Below are positions 51,154 to 60,539 of a DNA stretch of 64,000 bases, in pieces. This stretch comes from Mycolicibacterium vulneris (lineage in GTDB: Bacteria > Actinomycetota > Actinomycetes > Mycobacteriales > Mycobacteriaceae), in contig NZ_NCXM01000004.1 in NCBI RefSeq assembly GCF_002104765.1, positions 1 to 64,000 on the forward strand. Direction: 5' to 3'. The notes below the pieces were generated by a model that saw nothing but the letters and a program-made list of their open reading frames with translations, did no database searches and was not told the DNA's origin. The position numbers and the translations under genes are program-made. Within the stretch, counting starts at the first letter, position 1, and each line of letters opens with the position of its first letter.

Positions 51154-52094
51154 TTCGGAAGTGCCGTTCTGATGGCGAAACCGGCGATCAGTTCGGGTGC
51201 GGGCTTGTAGTAGCGGTCAGTGGTCTCGTAGGGCCCCGCCGCTTCCAGCGCCCCGAACGCCGCCACCCAGGTGCGGATCTCCTGCGCGGAGCTGCCGCCC
51301 TCATGGGCGACAAACGAATTCGACCACCCGGCCAATTCGCTTAGCCATCCGCCGTCGATGATCTCCAGAAATCGGCGGTCCCACGTCGGGTTGAGCGCCT
51401 GCAGCTCGCTCTCGCCGGCGGCGAAACTCTTGGCCGCGTCGATGACGGCTGCCTGTCGGGCCTGCCGCTGCTCGGACGTCATCGGCCGGCCATGCACGAT
51501 CCGCTCCAGCACCGGCGCGGGCGCGGGCGCGGTGGCCAGGGTCGGCACCGGCGGGCTGTGCGAGAGCCCACCGGATCCCAGGATCAGAACTCGCTTGTCC
51601 AGGGTGGCCAGATAGTCGCCGACGGCCCTGCCGAGCGCACGGCAGCGATGCATCGGGCCCAGCGGCACGCCGATGGCGTTGACGAAGATCGGTATCACGG
51701 GACGGGCGGTGGCGTCACCGAAGAGCTTTTCCAGCGGCTGAACCGTGCCGTGGTCCACGTCCATGCTGGCCGACACCGCGATGTCGACGCCCGCGTCGAG
51801 GACCGCCTTCGCGCATTCGGTGGCAAGCATTTCCGGCACGTTCAGCGGGCCGGCATGGGTGCCGTAGTCGCCGACTCCGCAGGCGCTGGTTCCGATGCAG
51901 AAGGGCGGCATCACCTTGTAGAAGAAGCCGTTGTAGTGGTCGGGAGAGAAACTGACCACCAGTTCGGGGTCATACTCTTCGACGAAGCCGCGCGCTGCGG
52001 CGATCGCGCCTTCGATGTCGTCAAGCAGGTCCTGCGACGGCCCCGGAAGATTCAGGAGAGGGCTGTGCGACATACAGCACAGAGCCAGTGCCAC
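51150..52094 (-). CDS. mhpB: Class III extradiol dioxygenase, MhpB-like
   Basis: 314-residue LigB-fold ring-cleavage dioxygenase, the same length as E. coli MhpB (2,3-dihydroxyphenylpropionate 1,2-dioxygenase) and close to it throughout: [41 protein letters not shown] and [19 protein letters not shown], which carry the conserved histidines for Fe(II) and catalysis. The GTG at 52094 aligns with the E. coli start. An in-frame GTG at 52106 touches the AGGAGG. It overlaps the MhpA-like gene by 74 bp. The true substrate may be a catechol other than dihydroxyphenylpropionate. Confidence 0.93.
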   Translation of the reverse strand: MALALCCMSHSPLLNLPGPSQDLLDDIEGAIAAARGFVEEYDPELVVSFSPDHYNGFFYKVMPPFCIGTSACGVGDYGTHAGPLNVPEMLATECAKAVLDAGVDIAVSASMDVDHGTVQPLEKLFGDATARPVIPIFVNAIGVPLGPMHRCRALGRAVGDYLATLDKRVLILGSGGLSHSPPVPTLATAPAPAPVLERIVHGRPMTSEQRQARQAAVIDAAKSFAAGESELQALNPTWDRRFLEIIDGGWLSELAGWSNSFVAHEGGSSAQEIRTWVAAFGALEAAGPYETTDRYYKPAPELIAGFAIRTALPK

Positions 52095-53742
52095 TTTGCG
52101 ATTCACCTCCTCGCGGCGTGAGTGTAAGTACGCCAAGGAGCGCGGCGCTCAGGTCGGGGGCGCGCTGAGCGATGCAGGCACCCGCGATGCACCGGTCGGG
52201 ACGCAGGAACAGCACCGAGTCGGAGTGGGTGTCGAACCAGGATTTGAGGCCACCGTGCCGGTCACCCACGACCACGACATCGGGGTCGTCGTGTCCGGTC
52301 CAGTGCAGTTGGGTCGCCGGGCGGAGCGCGAAGAACCGGGCTCCTACGGCTTTCCAGTTCGCGAACGCCACATCGCCGAGAATCTTGCGCGGGTTGTTAT
52401 TCCAGCACAGCACGGCGAACCACGGACCGAGCACGTCGTCGAGCAACACGTTCTGCTTGTCCCGGGTGTCGACGCGGGGCTGGATGAACAGGGTTCCCAC
52501 CGGCGAATCGGTGCGGCCCGGCGCGGCGTGTACGACGGCCCCGTATTCATAGCGCGGCATCGGCTTGAACCGCATCTCCAGCACATATCGCTTGAGCGAC
52601 GGGACAATTGACGCCGAGCGCACCAACAGATCTCGCGCGGTCGCCACCCGGCGGTTGGTCGGCGAGATCACCCGGCCCACCATGGTGGACAGGTCGATCA
52701 TCGCGCGGGCGTGCTTGCGGCGTTCCACGTCATAGGTGTCCAGCAGCTTGTCTTCGGCCCGCCCACTCACCACCGCGGCGAGCTTCCAGCCCAGGTTCGC
52801 CGCGTCGCGGATCCCGCTGTTGTACCCCTGGCCCTGCCACACCGGCATCAGATGGGCCGCATCGCCGGCCAGCAGCAGCCGACCCTGGCGGAATGCCCCG
52901 GCGATCCGCGAGTGGTGGGTGTACACCCGGCGCCGGATCACGTCGACCCGCTCGGGGTGGGGCACCATTCGGGCCAGCATCTGGGTCAGGAACGCGGGAT
53001 CTTCGGCCTGCTCGTCGGTCTCGTCGGCGTGAATCATGAACTCGAAGCGGCGAATTCCGTGAGCGATCGAGATCGAGGCGTACGGGCGTTCGGGGTCGGC
53101 GCCGACCTCACTGTTCGGGTGCCCGAGCGGGTCGTTGGCGATGTCGACCACCAACCACCGGGTCGACGACGTCGTGCCGTCGAACGACACACCCATCACC
53201 CGCCGGGTCATGCTGCGGCCGCCGTCGCACCCGACCACATAGCGCGCCCGCACGCGTGAGGTGTCACCGTCGTTGTCGGCGTTGCCGAGTTCGGCGGTCA
53301 CCCCGTCGGCGTTCTCCTGGCATGCCGTCATCGGGCATCCCCAGCGCACCTGAACGTGTTCGAATCGGTCCAGGCCGGCCAGCAATTCGGCATCCACGAG
53401 CGGTTGCACGAAGCCATTTCGCTTCGGCCACCCGAAACGTGCGTCCGGTGGCGCCATTTCGGCGAGCACTCGGCGCTTGGCGTCGACGAACCGAAGAATC
53501 TGGTTGGGCACGGTGTGCGGCAGCACCCGCTCGACGAGCCCGATCGACTGGAAGGTCCGCAGCGCCTCGTCATCCAGGCCGACCCCGCGGGGGTAGTCGA
53601 TGAGGGTGACCCGCTCGTCGACCAACACCGTGCGGATGCCTTGCAGGCCAAGGATGTTGGCGAGGGTCAAGCCGACCGGCCCCGCGCCCACCACCAGCAC
53701 ATCGGTCTCGATGTCAGGTACCTCCCGCCCCGGTGCAACCAT
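52021..53742 (-). CDS. mhpA: FAD-dependent aromatic hydroxylase, MhpA-like
   Basis: 573-residue class A flavin monooxygenase. Motifs: [20 protein letters not shown] (ADP binding), [10 protein letters not shown] (DG motif) and [20 protein letters not shown] (FAD ribityl). It resembles MhpA, the 3-(3-hydroxyphenyl)propionate 2-hydroxylase, which makes the catechol for MhpB. About 30 C-terminal residues (from [10 protein letters not shown]) extend past the usual end and run over the start of the mhpB-like gene. The start ATG overlaps the stop of the MhpC-like gene (TAATG). Confidence 0.9.
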   Translation of the reverse strand: MVAPGREVPDIETDVLVVGAGPVGLTLANILGLQGIRTVLVDERVTLIDYPRGVGLDDEALRTFQSIGLVERVLPHTVPNQILRFVDAKRRVLAEMAPPDARFGWPKRNGFVQPLVDAELLAGLDRFEHVQVRWGCPMTACQENADGVTAELGNADNDGDTSRVRARYVVGCDGGRSMTRRVMGVSFDGTTSSTRWLVVDIANDPLGHPNSEVGADPERPYASISIAHGIRRFEFMIHADETDEQAEDPAFLTQMLARMVPHPERVDVIRRRVYTHHSRIAGAFRQGRLLLAGDAAHLMPVWQGQGYNSGIRDAANLGWKLAAVVSGRAEDKLLDTYDVERRKHARAMIDLSTMVGRVISPTNRRVATARDLLVRSASIVPSLKRYVLEMRFKPMPRYEYGAVVHAAPGRTDSPVGTLFIQPRVDTRDKQNVLLDDVLGPWFAVLCWNNNPRKILGDVAFANWKAVGARFFALRPATQLHWTGHDDPDVVVVGDRHGGLKSWFDTHSDSVLFLRPDRCIAGACIAQRAPDLSAALLGVLTLTPRGGESQSGTGSVLYVAQPSPESSGAVAGPA

Positions 53743-54605
53743 TACCGGTCCAGCAGGAAGTCGAGATGCAACTGATTGAACGCCTTGGGGTCCTCGTACT
53801 GCGGCCAGTGGCCGCAGCCGGGCATCACCTCGAAGCGCGCGCCCGGAATCATCGACGCCATGCGGCGTCCCTCCGTCACGTCTGCGGTGGGGTCGTCACT
53901 GGTCCACAGCACCAGCGTCGGGGCGATGATCGACCCGTATTCGTCCGGTCCGAGGATGTTGCGCGCGCGGATCTGCGGATCCTGCAACGCCATGATGTCG
54001 CTCATCGCGGAGACGAATCCCGGTTGGCGATAAACTCGTTGGCGGCTGGCAACCAGGTCGTCGTAGCCCTTCGACTTGTCGGCCATCAACCATTTGATGC
54101 GCGCTTGCACCGTCTCCCAGGTCGGGTTCTCGGCGGCGGCCATCGACAGCGCAATGATCCGTTGCATCACCACGGGATCGGCTTGCGAACCGCCTGCGGT
54201 GTTAAGCACCAGCCGCTCAACCACATCCGGATGGTCGACCGCGGTGCGGGCGGCCACCCAGCCCCCAAGCGATTCGCCGCTGATGTAGGCGCGGTCCACA
54301 CCGATGGTGCGCAACACCGCCATCAGGTGCTCGACGTAGTGCGTGACTTCCAGCGGATGACCCGGCTTGTCGGTGTATCCGTGGCCCAGCATGTCGATCG
54401 ACCAGGTCCAGAAATGCTCGGCGTGCGCGCCCAAATTGCGGACGTAGGCCTCCGCGTGGCCACCGGACCCGTGCAGCAGCACCAGTACCGGCTTGCCCGG
54501 ATCACCGGCACGCAGGTAGCGGGTCCGTATTCCTCCGGCGTCTAGGTAGCCCTGCTCAAACGCGACGCCCTGGAGATCGCTCCAGATGCTCTCGAACTCC
54601 GTCAC
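53742..54605 (-). CDS. mhpC: Meta-cleavage-product C-C hydrolase, MhpC-like
   Basis: 287-residue alpha/beta hydrolase, nearly the same length as E. coli Mhp[19 protein letters not shown] forms the oxyanion region, SGESLGGW the nucleophile elbow, WTSDDPTA the acid, and [20 protein letters not shown] the histidine region, which is close to E. coli MhpC. It cleaves the ring-opened dienol product of the dioxygenase. GTG start; first gene of the eight-gene operon, divergent from IclR. Confidence 0.9.
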   Translation of the reverse strand: MTEFESIWSDLQGVAFEQGYLDAGGIRTRYLRAGDPGKPVLVLLHGSGGHAEAYVRNLGAHAEHFWTWSIDMLGHGYTDKPGHPLEVTHYVEHLMAVLRTIGVDRAYISGESLGGWVAARTAVDHPDVVERLVLNTAGGSQADPVVMQRIIALSMAAAENPTWETVQARIKWLMADKSKGYDDLVASRQRVYRQPGFVSAMSDIMALQDPQIRARNILGPDEYGSIIAPTLVLWTSDDPTADVTEGRRMASMIPGARFEVMPGCGHWPQYEDPKAFNQLHLDFLLDR

Positions 54606-54659
54606 GGCGCTGTCCGGCCTCCAGATCGGGAAAATCTCGTTCTCGTTTTCGGCTTACCT

Positions 54660-54680
54660 AGTGTGCTAATATCGCACACT
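54660..54680. promoter_or_regulatory. Probable IclR operator
   Basis: AGTGTGC-TAATATC-GCACACT is a perfect 7-7-7 inverted repeat midway between the divergent mhpC-like (54605) and IclR (54732) starts. A further half site (TGTGCG) and an AT-rich TATATATAG follow on the IclR side, and a short hairpin AGAGC-TTC-GCTCT is at 54697-54709. Confidence 0.75.
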
Positions 54681-54731
54681 AATGTGCGTTATATATAGAG
54701 CTTCGCTCTCGCGGGAAGGTCTGTCAAGGCT

Positions 54732-55409
54732 GTGACGGGGTCAGGTACCGGTTCGCAGACCCTGGCCAGGGGTCTGACCGCGCTGCAGATGGTGGCGGAC
54801 TCCCCCGGCGGACTGACGGTGCAACAGGTCGCCGATCAGGTCGGGGTGCATCGCACCATCGCCTATCGGCTGTTGACGACGTTGGCCGAGTTCCGGCTGG
54901 TGGCCAAGGGGGAGGACGGCCGCTACCGGCCGGCCGCGGGCCTGGCAGTGCTCGGCGCTTCCTTCGACCGCAACGTGCGACAAGTGAGCCTGCCGACGCT
55001 GCGGGCGCTGGCCGACGAGCTCGGCACCACCGTGTCCCTGCTCATCGCGGAAGGCGACCAGCAGGTGGCCATCGCGGTCATCGTGCCCAGCCATGTCGCC
55101 TACCAGCTTTCCTTCCACGAAGGCAGCCGCTACCCGCTGGACCGCGGCGCCGCCGGGATCGCCCTGCTCGCATGCATGCCTCCACGCCCGGGTGAACGAG
55201 AGCTGGTTTCCCGTGCGCGCGAACGTGGTTGGGTGACGACCTACGGTGAGATCGAACCGAATACCTACGGCTTGGCCGTGGGGGTGCGCCGTCCGGTGCC
55301 GTCCCCACCAACGTGCATCAACCTCATCTCGCACCGGGAAGACGTCGTGATGCGCGGGAAAGATGCGGTCGTCAAGGCCGCCAAGCAGTTGTCGGAGCTA
55401 CTGAGCTGA
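54732..55409 (+). CDS. IclR family transcriptional regulator
   Basis: 225-residue IclR-type regulator: an N-terminal winged helix (QTLARGLTALQMVADSPGGL; VADQVGVHRTIAYRLLTTLA) and a C-terminal effector domain (YPLDRGAAGIALLACMPP). It is divergent from the ring-cleavage operon with the operator between them, and 14 bp upstream of a second KstD-like gene. IclR proteins often control aromatic catabolism (MhpR is one), so the operon substrate or an intermediate is the likely effector. The GTG at 54732 is the likely start. Confidence 0.92.
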   Translation: MTGSGTGSQTLARGLTALQMVADSPGGLTVQQVADQVGVHRTIAYRLLTTLAEFRLVAKGEDGRYRPAAGLAVLGASFDRNVRQVSLPTLRALADELGTTVSLLIAEGDQQVAIAVIVPSHVAYQLSFHEGSRYPLDRGAAGIALLACMPPRPGERELVSRARERGWVTTYGEIEPNTYGLAVGVRRPVPSPPTCINLISHREDVVMRGKDAVVKAAKQLSELLS

Positions 55410-55423
55410 AGGGTCAGCAGTCC

Positions 55424-57040
55424 ATGCCATGGGACCACGAAGTCGACGTCGTCGTGCTCGGCAGCGGCGGCGCCGGCCTCACCGCCGCACTGACCGCGGC
55501 CGTCACGGGCGCCTCGGTTGAGGTCTACGAGAAGGCCCCGACCGTCGGCGGCACCACCGCCGTGTCCGGCGGCATCGTGTGGATTCCCGCCCACAACCGT
55601 TCTCCCGATGGCGCATTGACGGCCGCCGACGCGCTGCGGTACCTGCGTGCCCAGTCGCTCGGATCGATGGACGACGAGCTGGTGGAAACGTTCGTGCGCA
55701 CCGGGCCGGCGATGCTCGATTTCATCGAGGCACACAGCGGTCTTCAGTTCGAGATCGCGACCGGATTCCCCGACTACCGCCCCGAGTTGCCGGGAGGGCA
55801 GCCGGGCGGCGGCCGGTCGCTCAGCGCGGCCCCCTTCGACCTGGCTCAACTCGGCGAATGGGCCACGCAGATAACGTCTTTCCCGGCCGACTGGTCCAAC
55901 GTCGGCTTCGATGCCGAGACCAGGGCGCGCCTGCACGCGGCGATCGACGAACGAACCAGCCATCTGTGCGTCGCCGGCACCGCGCTGATCGCGGGCCTGC
56001 TCAAAGGCCTGCTGGACGCCGGGGTGACCCCACACACCAACGCTCGGGCCGTGGGTCTCATCGCCGAAGACGGCGAAATCACCGGGGTGCGCGTGGCCCT
56101 GCCGGATCGGACGATCAGTGTTCGCGCCCGGCACGGGGTCATCCTGGGCACCGGCGGCTTCGAGTGGGATCCCGCTCTGACACAAGCTTTTCTGCGCGGC
56201 CCCATGCACGGCGCGGTCTCGCCGCCCAACAACACCGGCGACGGCTTGCGCATGGCAATGGAGCACGGGGCCGACCTGGCCAACATGGGCGAGGCCTGGT
56301 GGGTACCGATCGTGCAAATCCCGGGCGACACCATCGAGGGCAAGCCGCGCAGCCGCAGCGTGCGGCTGGAGCGAACACGGCCGCGCAGCATCATCGTCAA
56401 CTCGGCGGGCCGACGCTTTGTCAACGAGGCATGCGATTACAACTCGATGGCCGGCGCCTTCCATTACCTGGATCCTCGTGACGGCTACGTCAACGATCGC
56501 GGATGGATGGTATTCGACTCGATTCACCTGCAGCGCTATGGTTTTCTTGGGATCGAACCCGGACAACCCGTCCCGGACTGGTTCTGCGAGTCGGCGGACC
56601 TCACCGAGTTGGCCGCCAAGACGGGTATCGACGCCGACGGCCTGACCCGCACGGTCGAGAGCTGGAACCGTCACGTGGCCGCCGGCGCCGACCCCGACTT
56701 CGGCCGTGGCTCTAGCGCCTACGACGGTTACTGGGGCGACGACAGCGCGACCACACCGACCGGTAAGACGCTGGGCCCGATAGATACCGCCCCGTTCTAC
56801 GCGGTGCCGGTGAGCATCGGCGCGATGGGAACCAAGGGCGGCCCCCGCACCGATCACGATGCCCGCGTTCTGCATGTCGGCGGCGAGCCGATACCGGGCC
56901 TGTTCGCTGCGGGCAACGCGATGGGCGGCGCGACCGGACGGGCCTACGGCGGCGCCGGCGGAACACTGGGCCCGGCAATGGTTTTCGGTTACCGAGCGGG
57001 CCACGCGGCCGCCACCGGGAAGTCGGTAGACCTGAAGTAG
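55424..57040 (+). CDS. FAD-binding dehydrogenase, KstD-like
   Basis: 538-residue flavoprotein, paralogous to 49414: DVVVLGSGGAGLTAALTAAV, GGTTAVSGGIVWIP, TGFPDYRPELPGGQ and GRAYGGAGGTLGPAMVFGYR. It should dehydrogenate a ring ketone, either the same substrate as the first paralogue at another position or a related one. The ATG at 55424 is preceded by GAAGGG and is 14 bp after IclR, so it is probably co-transcribed with the regulator. Confidence 0.88.
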   Translation: MPWDHEVDVVVLGSGGAGLTAALTAAVTGASVEVYEKAPTVGGTTAVSGGIVWIPAHNRSPDGALTAADALRYLRAQSLGSMDDELVETFVRTGPAMLDFIEAHSGLQFEIATGFPDYRPELPGGQPGGGRSLSAAPFDLAQLGEWATQITSFPADWSNVGFDAETRARLHAAIDERTSHLCVAGTALIAGLLKGLLDAGVTPHTNARAVGLIAEDGEITGVRVALPDRTISVRARHGVILGTGGFEWDPALTQAFLRGPMHGAVSPPNNTGDGLRMAMEHGADLANMGEAWWVPIVQIPGDTIEGKPRSRSVRLERTRPRSIIVNSAGRRFVNEACDYNSMAGAFHYLDPRDGYVNDRGWMVFDSIHLQRYGFLGIEPGQPVPDWFCESADLTELAAKTGIDADGLTRTVESWNRHVAAGADPDFGRGSSAYDGYWGDDSATTPTGKTLGPIDTAPFYAVPVSIGAMGTKGGPRTDHDARVLHVGGEPIPGLFAAGNAMGGATGRAYGGAGGTLGPAMVFGYRAGHAAATGKSVDLK

Positions 57041-57087
57041 CCGGGTACGTACTGGCGCAACGCGCCCGACTGCGTCATCCTGAGTCG

Positions 57088-57831
57088 ATGGTCGCCTACG
57101 ACCGGATCGGCGCCACCTATTGCAGCACCCGCCGCCCCGACCCGCGGATCGCCTCCCAGCTGCACGCCGCGCTCACCGCGATGGACACCGTCGTCAACGT
57201 CGGGGCCGGCACCGGATCTTACGAGCCGGCCCAGACCGCTGTCGCGGTCGAGCCCAGCATGGTGATGATCGCGCAGCGGCTCGCCGGGTCAGCCCCGTGT
57301 GTACAGGCAATTGCGGAGGCATTGCCGTTGCGCGACAAGTGCGTTGACGCCGCCATTGCCCTGCTGACCGTCCATCACTGGAGCGACGTTGCCGCCGGAA
57401 TCCAACAGTTACGCCGCGTCGCGCGCCGCCGGATAGTCGTCTTGACGTGGGATCAATCGGTGATTCAGAACTTCTGGTTGTTGCGTGAATATCTGCCCGA
57501 TGCCGCTCGCATCAACGAGGAGCTTCATGTTCCGATCGCGCGACTTGTGGAGTTGCTGGGAGGAGCGCGCGTGCAGACCGTGCCCGTACCGCACGACTGC
57601 ACCGACGGGTTCGGCGCCGCCTACTGGCGCCGGCCCCATGCCTATCTCGATCCCACCGTCCGCGCCGGCATTTCGATGCTGGCCTTCGCCCAGCCGGACT
57701 CCCTGGCCGCGGGTCTGGACCGACTCGGCGCCGACCTGCGCTCCGGACAATGGCAACAACGGCACTCTGAACTACTCGACCAAGAGACGCTCGACGTCGG
57801 CTACCGCCTGTTGGTCAGCGACTACGAATGA
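57088..57831 (+). CDS. SAM-dependent methyltransferase (class I)
   Basis: 247-residue protein with the Methyltransf_11 pattern: the SAM-binding VVNVGAGTGSYEPA (about residues 35-48), VAVEPSMVMIAQR and CVDAAIALLTVHHWSD. The substrate is unknown. It lies 47 bp after the KstD-like gene on the same strand but with no functional link visible. Confidence 0.87.
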   Translation: MVAYDRIGATYCSTRRPDPRIASQLHAALTAMDTVVNVGAGTGSYEPAQTAVAVEPSMVMIAQRLAGSAPCVQAIAEALPLRDKCVDAAIALLTVHHWSDVAAGIQQLRRVARRRIVVLTWDQSVIQNFWLLREYLPDAARINEELHVPIARLVELLGGARVQTVPVPHDCTDGFGAAYWRRPHAYLDPTVRAGISMLAFAQPDSLAAGLDRLGADLRSGQWQQRHSELLDQETLDVGYRLLVSDYE

Positions 57832-57886
57832 GGCACGACCGCACGCGGATGCGCGTCGCGTGACGCCGGCCCGGGAGAGTTGAATA

Positions 57887-57967
57887 ATGGCACCGGGGAT
57901 CACGAAAGGTTGCCGGTCCGATGGGCTGCACAGCACAACACCTGCCGTATGGCCGAAGGATCGCTGA
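57887..57967 (+). CDS. Possible leader peptide before the diguanylate cyclase
   Basis: A 26-codon frame (MAPGITKGCRSDGLHSTTPA and six more residues) has GGGAGAG seven bases before its ATG and ends three bases before the ATG at 57971. Such spacing suits translational coupling or an attenuating leader. It may also be chance; no homologue is known to me. Confidence 0.3.
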   Translation: MAPGITKGCRSDGLHSTTPAVWPKDR

Positions 57968-57970
57968 CTG

Positions 57971-59041
57971 ATGCGACGGCTGTGGAGCTGGTGGGATCAG
58001 CCGGACCGGTATGAATGGATCACGACCTTCCTCCGGCAACGCGGAATGCTGCGTTCCGCGCGTACGGCCTTGGCCGCCGTCATCGGTTCGTCGGCGTTGG
58101 TGCCGCTGACCGTGTTGCCGAGTCAACATCGACCCGGCCTCGTTGAAGTCATCACCGGCGGCGTTGCCGCCACGTTCACCCTCGGGCTGACCGTGTTGTT
58201 GTTGGCGCGCTGGCCCACCCGTCGGCAATCACAAGCCGGCGCGCTGATCGGCGCGCTCGGCGTCGGCGGCTGGAGCCTCGTCCAGCCCACCGGTGCCATC
58301 GCCGCCTTGGCCTGCACCGCGATGGCGATCCCCGCCGGCTATATCGCCTTCTTTCACGGCTCCAGGCTTCTGCCGTTCACCGGCGCGATAACCGTCGCCG
58401 TCACCACCGCCGCGGTGGTGCGGCTCGCTCGGGAAACCAACATGGCCACGGCGGCCTCCGCGTTTTGGGTCAATGCGTTCCTCAATGTGTCTGTGCCCCT
58501 AGGTATTTTGATGATGTCGCGGGCAATGGAGACGTATCTTCAGCGTTCGGAGGAGGATCCGCTCACCGGCCTGCTGAATCGAAGAGCGTTTACCGCCGCC
58601 GTCAGCAATCGACTGGCGAACCCGCCGTCGCCCCACACCCATCTGGCGGTGGTGATGGTTGATCTCGACAACTTCAAACGCATCAACGACACCTACGGTC
58701 ATTCGGCCGGGGACGAAGTCCTGCGGACGGTGGCCGAGCTGCTGCGTGCCCACACCCCGGCCGACGCGATCATTTGCCGCGCCGGCGGTGAGGAATTTCT
58801 GGTTGCGCTGACCTCGACTACCTCGGACGTGAGTGATCTGGCCGCGCGGATTTGCGCCGAGCTGGCCCGGCAATCTCCGAAGATAACGGCCAGCATCGGC
58901 ACCGCCAGCGCCGAATTGGACCTACTAGCCGGGCCCGACGTCGGGTGGCTCGTCGACGAGCTCATCAGGATCGCCGACACTGCGATGTACTCCGCCAAAC
59001 GCGGCGGCGGAAACCAGGCCCAGCACGGCGTGCGGGCGTAG
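57971..59041 (+). CDS. Membrane-bound diguanylate cyclase (GGDEF)
   Basis: 356-residue protein. Residues about 30-185 hold several hydrophobic segments (five or six membrane spans by eye), then a GGDEF domain: DPLTGLLNRRAFTAAV, MVDLDNFKRINDTYGHSAGD and the active loop GGEEF (275-279). The signature and metal residues are intact, so c-di-GMP synthesis is likely. The RxxD inhibitory site normally five residues before GGEEF is absent (ADAIICRAGGEEF). There is no EAL or PAS domain. It is convergent with the histidine kinase at 59206. Confidence 0.92.
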   Translation: MRRLWSWWDQPDRYEWITTFLRQRGMLRSARTALAAVIGSSALVPLTVLPSQHRPGLVEVITGGVAATFTLGLTVLLLARWPTRRQSQAGALIGALGVGGWSLVQPTGAIAALACTAMAIPAGYIAFFHGSRLLPFTGAITVAVTTAAVVRLARETNMATAASAFWVNAFLNVSVPLGILMMSRAMETYLQRSEEDPLTGLLNRRAFTAAVSNRLANPPSPHTHLAVVMVDLDNFKRINDTYGHSAGDEVLRTVAELLRAHTPADAIICRAGGEEFLVALTSTTSDVSDLAARICAELARQSPKITASIGTASAELDLLAGPDVGWLVDELIRIADTAMYSAKRGGGNQAQHGVRA

Positions 59042-59127
59042 CGACCGCTGCCCGAGCCGCTGCCCGTCCGTGATAGCGCCGGTGATAGCGCATCTGGAAA
59101 TCACCGTATGCCGGGCGGCCTTACCAG

Positions 59128-59166
59128 TTAAGGCGTCGCTTGGCGCGACGGCTGGCTCGGCTGCAT
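59128..59166 (-). CDS. Tiny open frame with strong ribosome-binding site, or small RNA
   Basis: On the minus strand AGGAGG (59172-59177) is five bases from an ATG that opens MQPSQPSRQATP and stops. A TTGACG-N16-TAGGGT promoter-like pair overlaps the end of the histidine kinase gene. Downstream, CGTCGC-GCCAA-GCGACG and CCTTA-ACTGG-TAAGG can form hairpins. The rest of the 164-bp gap (59042-59205) contains a direct repeat of GTGATAGCGC. Confidence 0.25.
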   Translation of the reverse strand: MQPSQPSRQATP

Positions 59167-59205
59167 GGCTACCTCCTGGCGAGGTGCATACCCTAAAGTC
59201 TGTCG

Positions 59206-60483
59206 TTAATTCGTCAACGGCACTTCGACGCAGACGTGGGTGCCCACCGGGACGTCGAGAAACACCAGGGCTCCCCCGGCGGCCTCCACCCGGGCGCGAT
59301 GCGACGCCAGACCGATGTGGCCCTCCCCCAGGCGGCGCGTCATCGTCTCCTGGCCGAACCCCACGCCGTCGTCGACCACATGCAAAACGCAAGTCCGGTC
59401 GGTGATCCCGAGCATCACCGTCGCACTGCGGGCAGCGGCATGTTGCACGACGTTGGACAACAACTCGCGCACCACGCCGAACATGACGGGATCGATGTCG
59501 CTGCGCGTCGAATAGTCGATGTCGGTGGTGATGTCGATGCCGGACCGCTGTGCCGTGAACTCCGCGAGCTGCTGGACCGCGGCGCCCAGCCCGACCTGCT
59601 CGAGCACCGTAGGATGCAGCTCGAAAGTGGCCTGCCGCAACCGTTCCGAGGCATTCTGCAGACCGGCCAGAGCCCGGCCGATGCGCTCATCGCCGTCGAA
59701 CGCCGCATCCAATTCGACGAGCTCTTGGCGCACGGCCAGGATGTCTTGCAGGGGTCCGTCGTGGATGAATTCCGAGATCCGACGCTGCGACACATCCGAC
59801 GCGTTCATCGTCTGGGCAAGTAATTCCTCTCGCAGGGCGCTCAATCCGGCTACCGAGCGGGTATGACGTTCCTCGATGCGCACCACCAAGAAGGCTGCGC
59901 AACAAAGAAATGCGTAGAGCAGGAACCGAAATCCCGCCTCCGGCAACTTGACTTCGCTCAACATCACCGGATCTTGCAGCACGGCAACGGCGAATCCGAG
60001 CATGGAGAAGATCAGCACCACCGCCGCCCGGCGGGAGGACACGTCAAGTCCCAACAGGACCGGCAACATCGCCATGATCAGCAGCGGATAGACCCCGTTG
60101 GTGGACAACAGCTGGAAGACGGTCAGCGCGACGATGTCGATGACGGTGAAGACAAACGGCTCCAACCGGCCGCTCGCAACCAGTCGGCCCATTCCGATCC
60201 ATCGACGGAAAGGAGTGAAAGCCAATCCCAGTGCACTGAGCGCGACGAGCGCGTACATGACTATCAGCACGGTTTCCTGCGGCCACTCCGATCGCCTGGT
60301 GCCGATGATCATGGCCGCGACCATGAGGCCGACCACACCGATCCGCAGCACCGAGCCGATGCGGTACGAGCGCAACTGGTGAATCGTGCGCACCCGTTCC
60401 AGCTCCACATCACCGGCGACCGCCACCCGATCACCGTACTCATCCGCGTCCGCGGCCCCGAAGAAAACTGGAAAATGACTCAT
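59206..60483 (-). CDS. Membrane sensor histidine kinase (HisKA_3 family)
   Basis: 425-residue NarX/DesK-type kinase. Residues about 40-210 carry about six membrane spans; there is no periplasmic sensor domain, so the signal is probably membrane or redox related. The dimerisation/phosphotransfer helix is RRISEFIHDGPLQDILAVR with H241. The ATP-binding domain shows VVDDGVGFGQ and EGHIGLASHRARVEAAGG. It is divergent from its probable partner response regulator, 56 bp away. Confidence 0.92.
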   Translation of the reverse strand: MSHFPVFFGAADADEYGDRVAVAGDVELERVRTIHQLRSYRIGSVLRIGVVGLMVAAMIIGTRRSEWPQETVLIVMYALVALSALGLAFTPFRRWIGMGRLVASGRLEPFVFTVIDIVALTVFQLLSTNGVYPLLIMAMLPVLLGLDVSSRRAAVVLIFSMLGFAVAVLQDPVMLSEVKLPEAGFRFLLYAFLCCAAFLVVRIEERHTRSVAGLSALREELLAQTMNASDVSQRRISEFIHDGPLQDILAVRQELVELDAAFDGDERIGRALAGLQNASERLRQATFELHPTVLEQVGLGAAVQQLAEFTAQRSGIDITTDIDYSTRSDIDPVMFGVVRELLSNVVQHAAARSATVMLGITDRTCVLHVVDDGVGFGQETMTRRLGEGHIGLASHRARVEAAGGALVFLDVPVGTHVCVEVPLTN

Positions 60484-60539
60484 CGTGCCGCCCAGAGAAT
60501 GCGAACGCCGCTGTGGGGCAAACGGCTACACTCGTCGCC

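Noticed and set aside
54697..54709. Hairpin AGAGC-TTC-GCTCT as a terminator
   Set aside because: It has only a 5-bp stem, no T-tract, and lies in a divergent promoter region.
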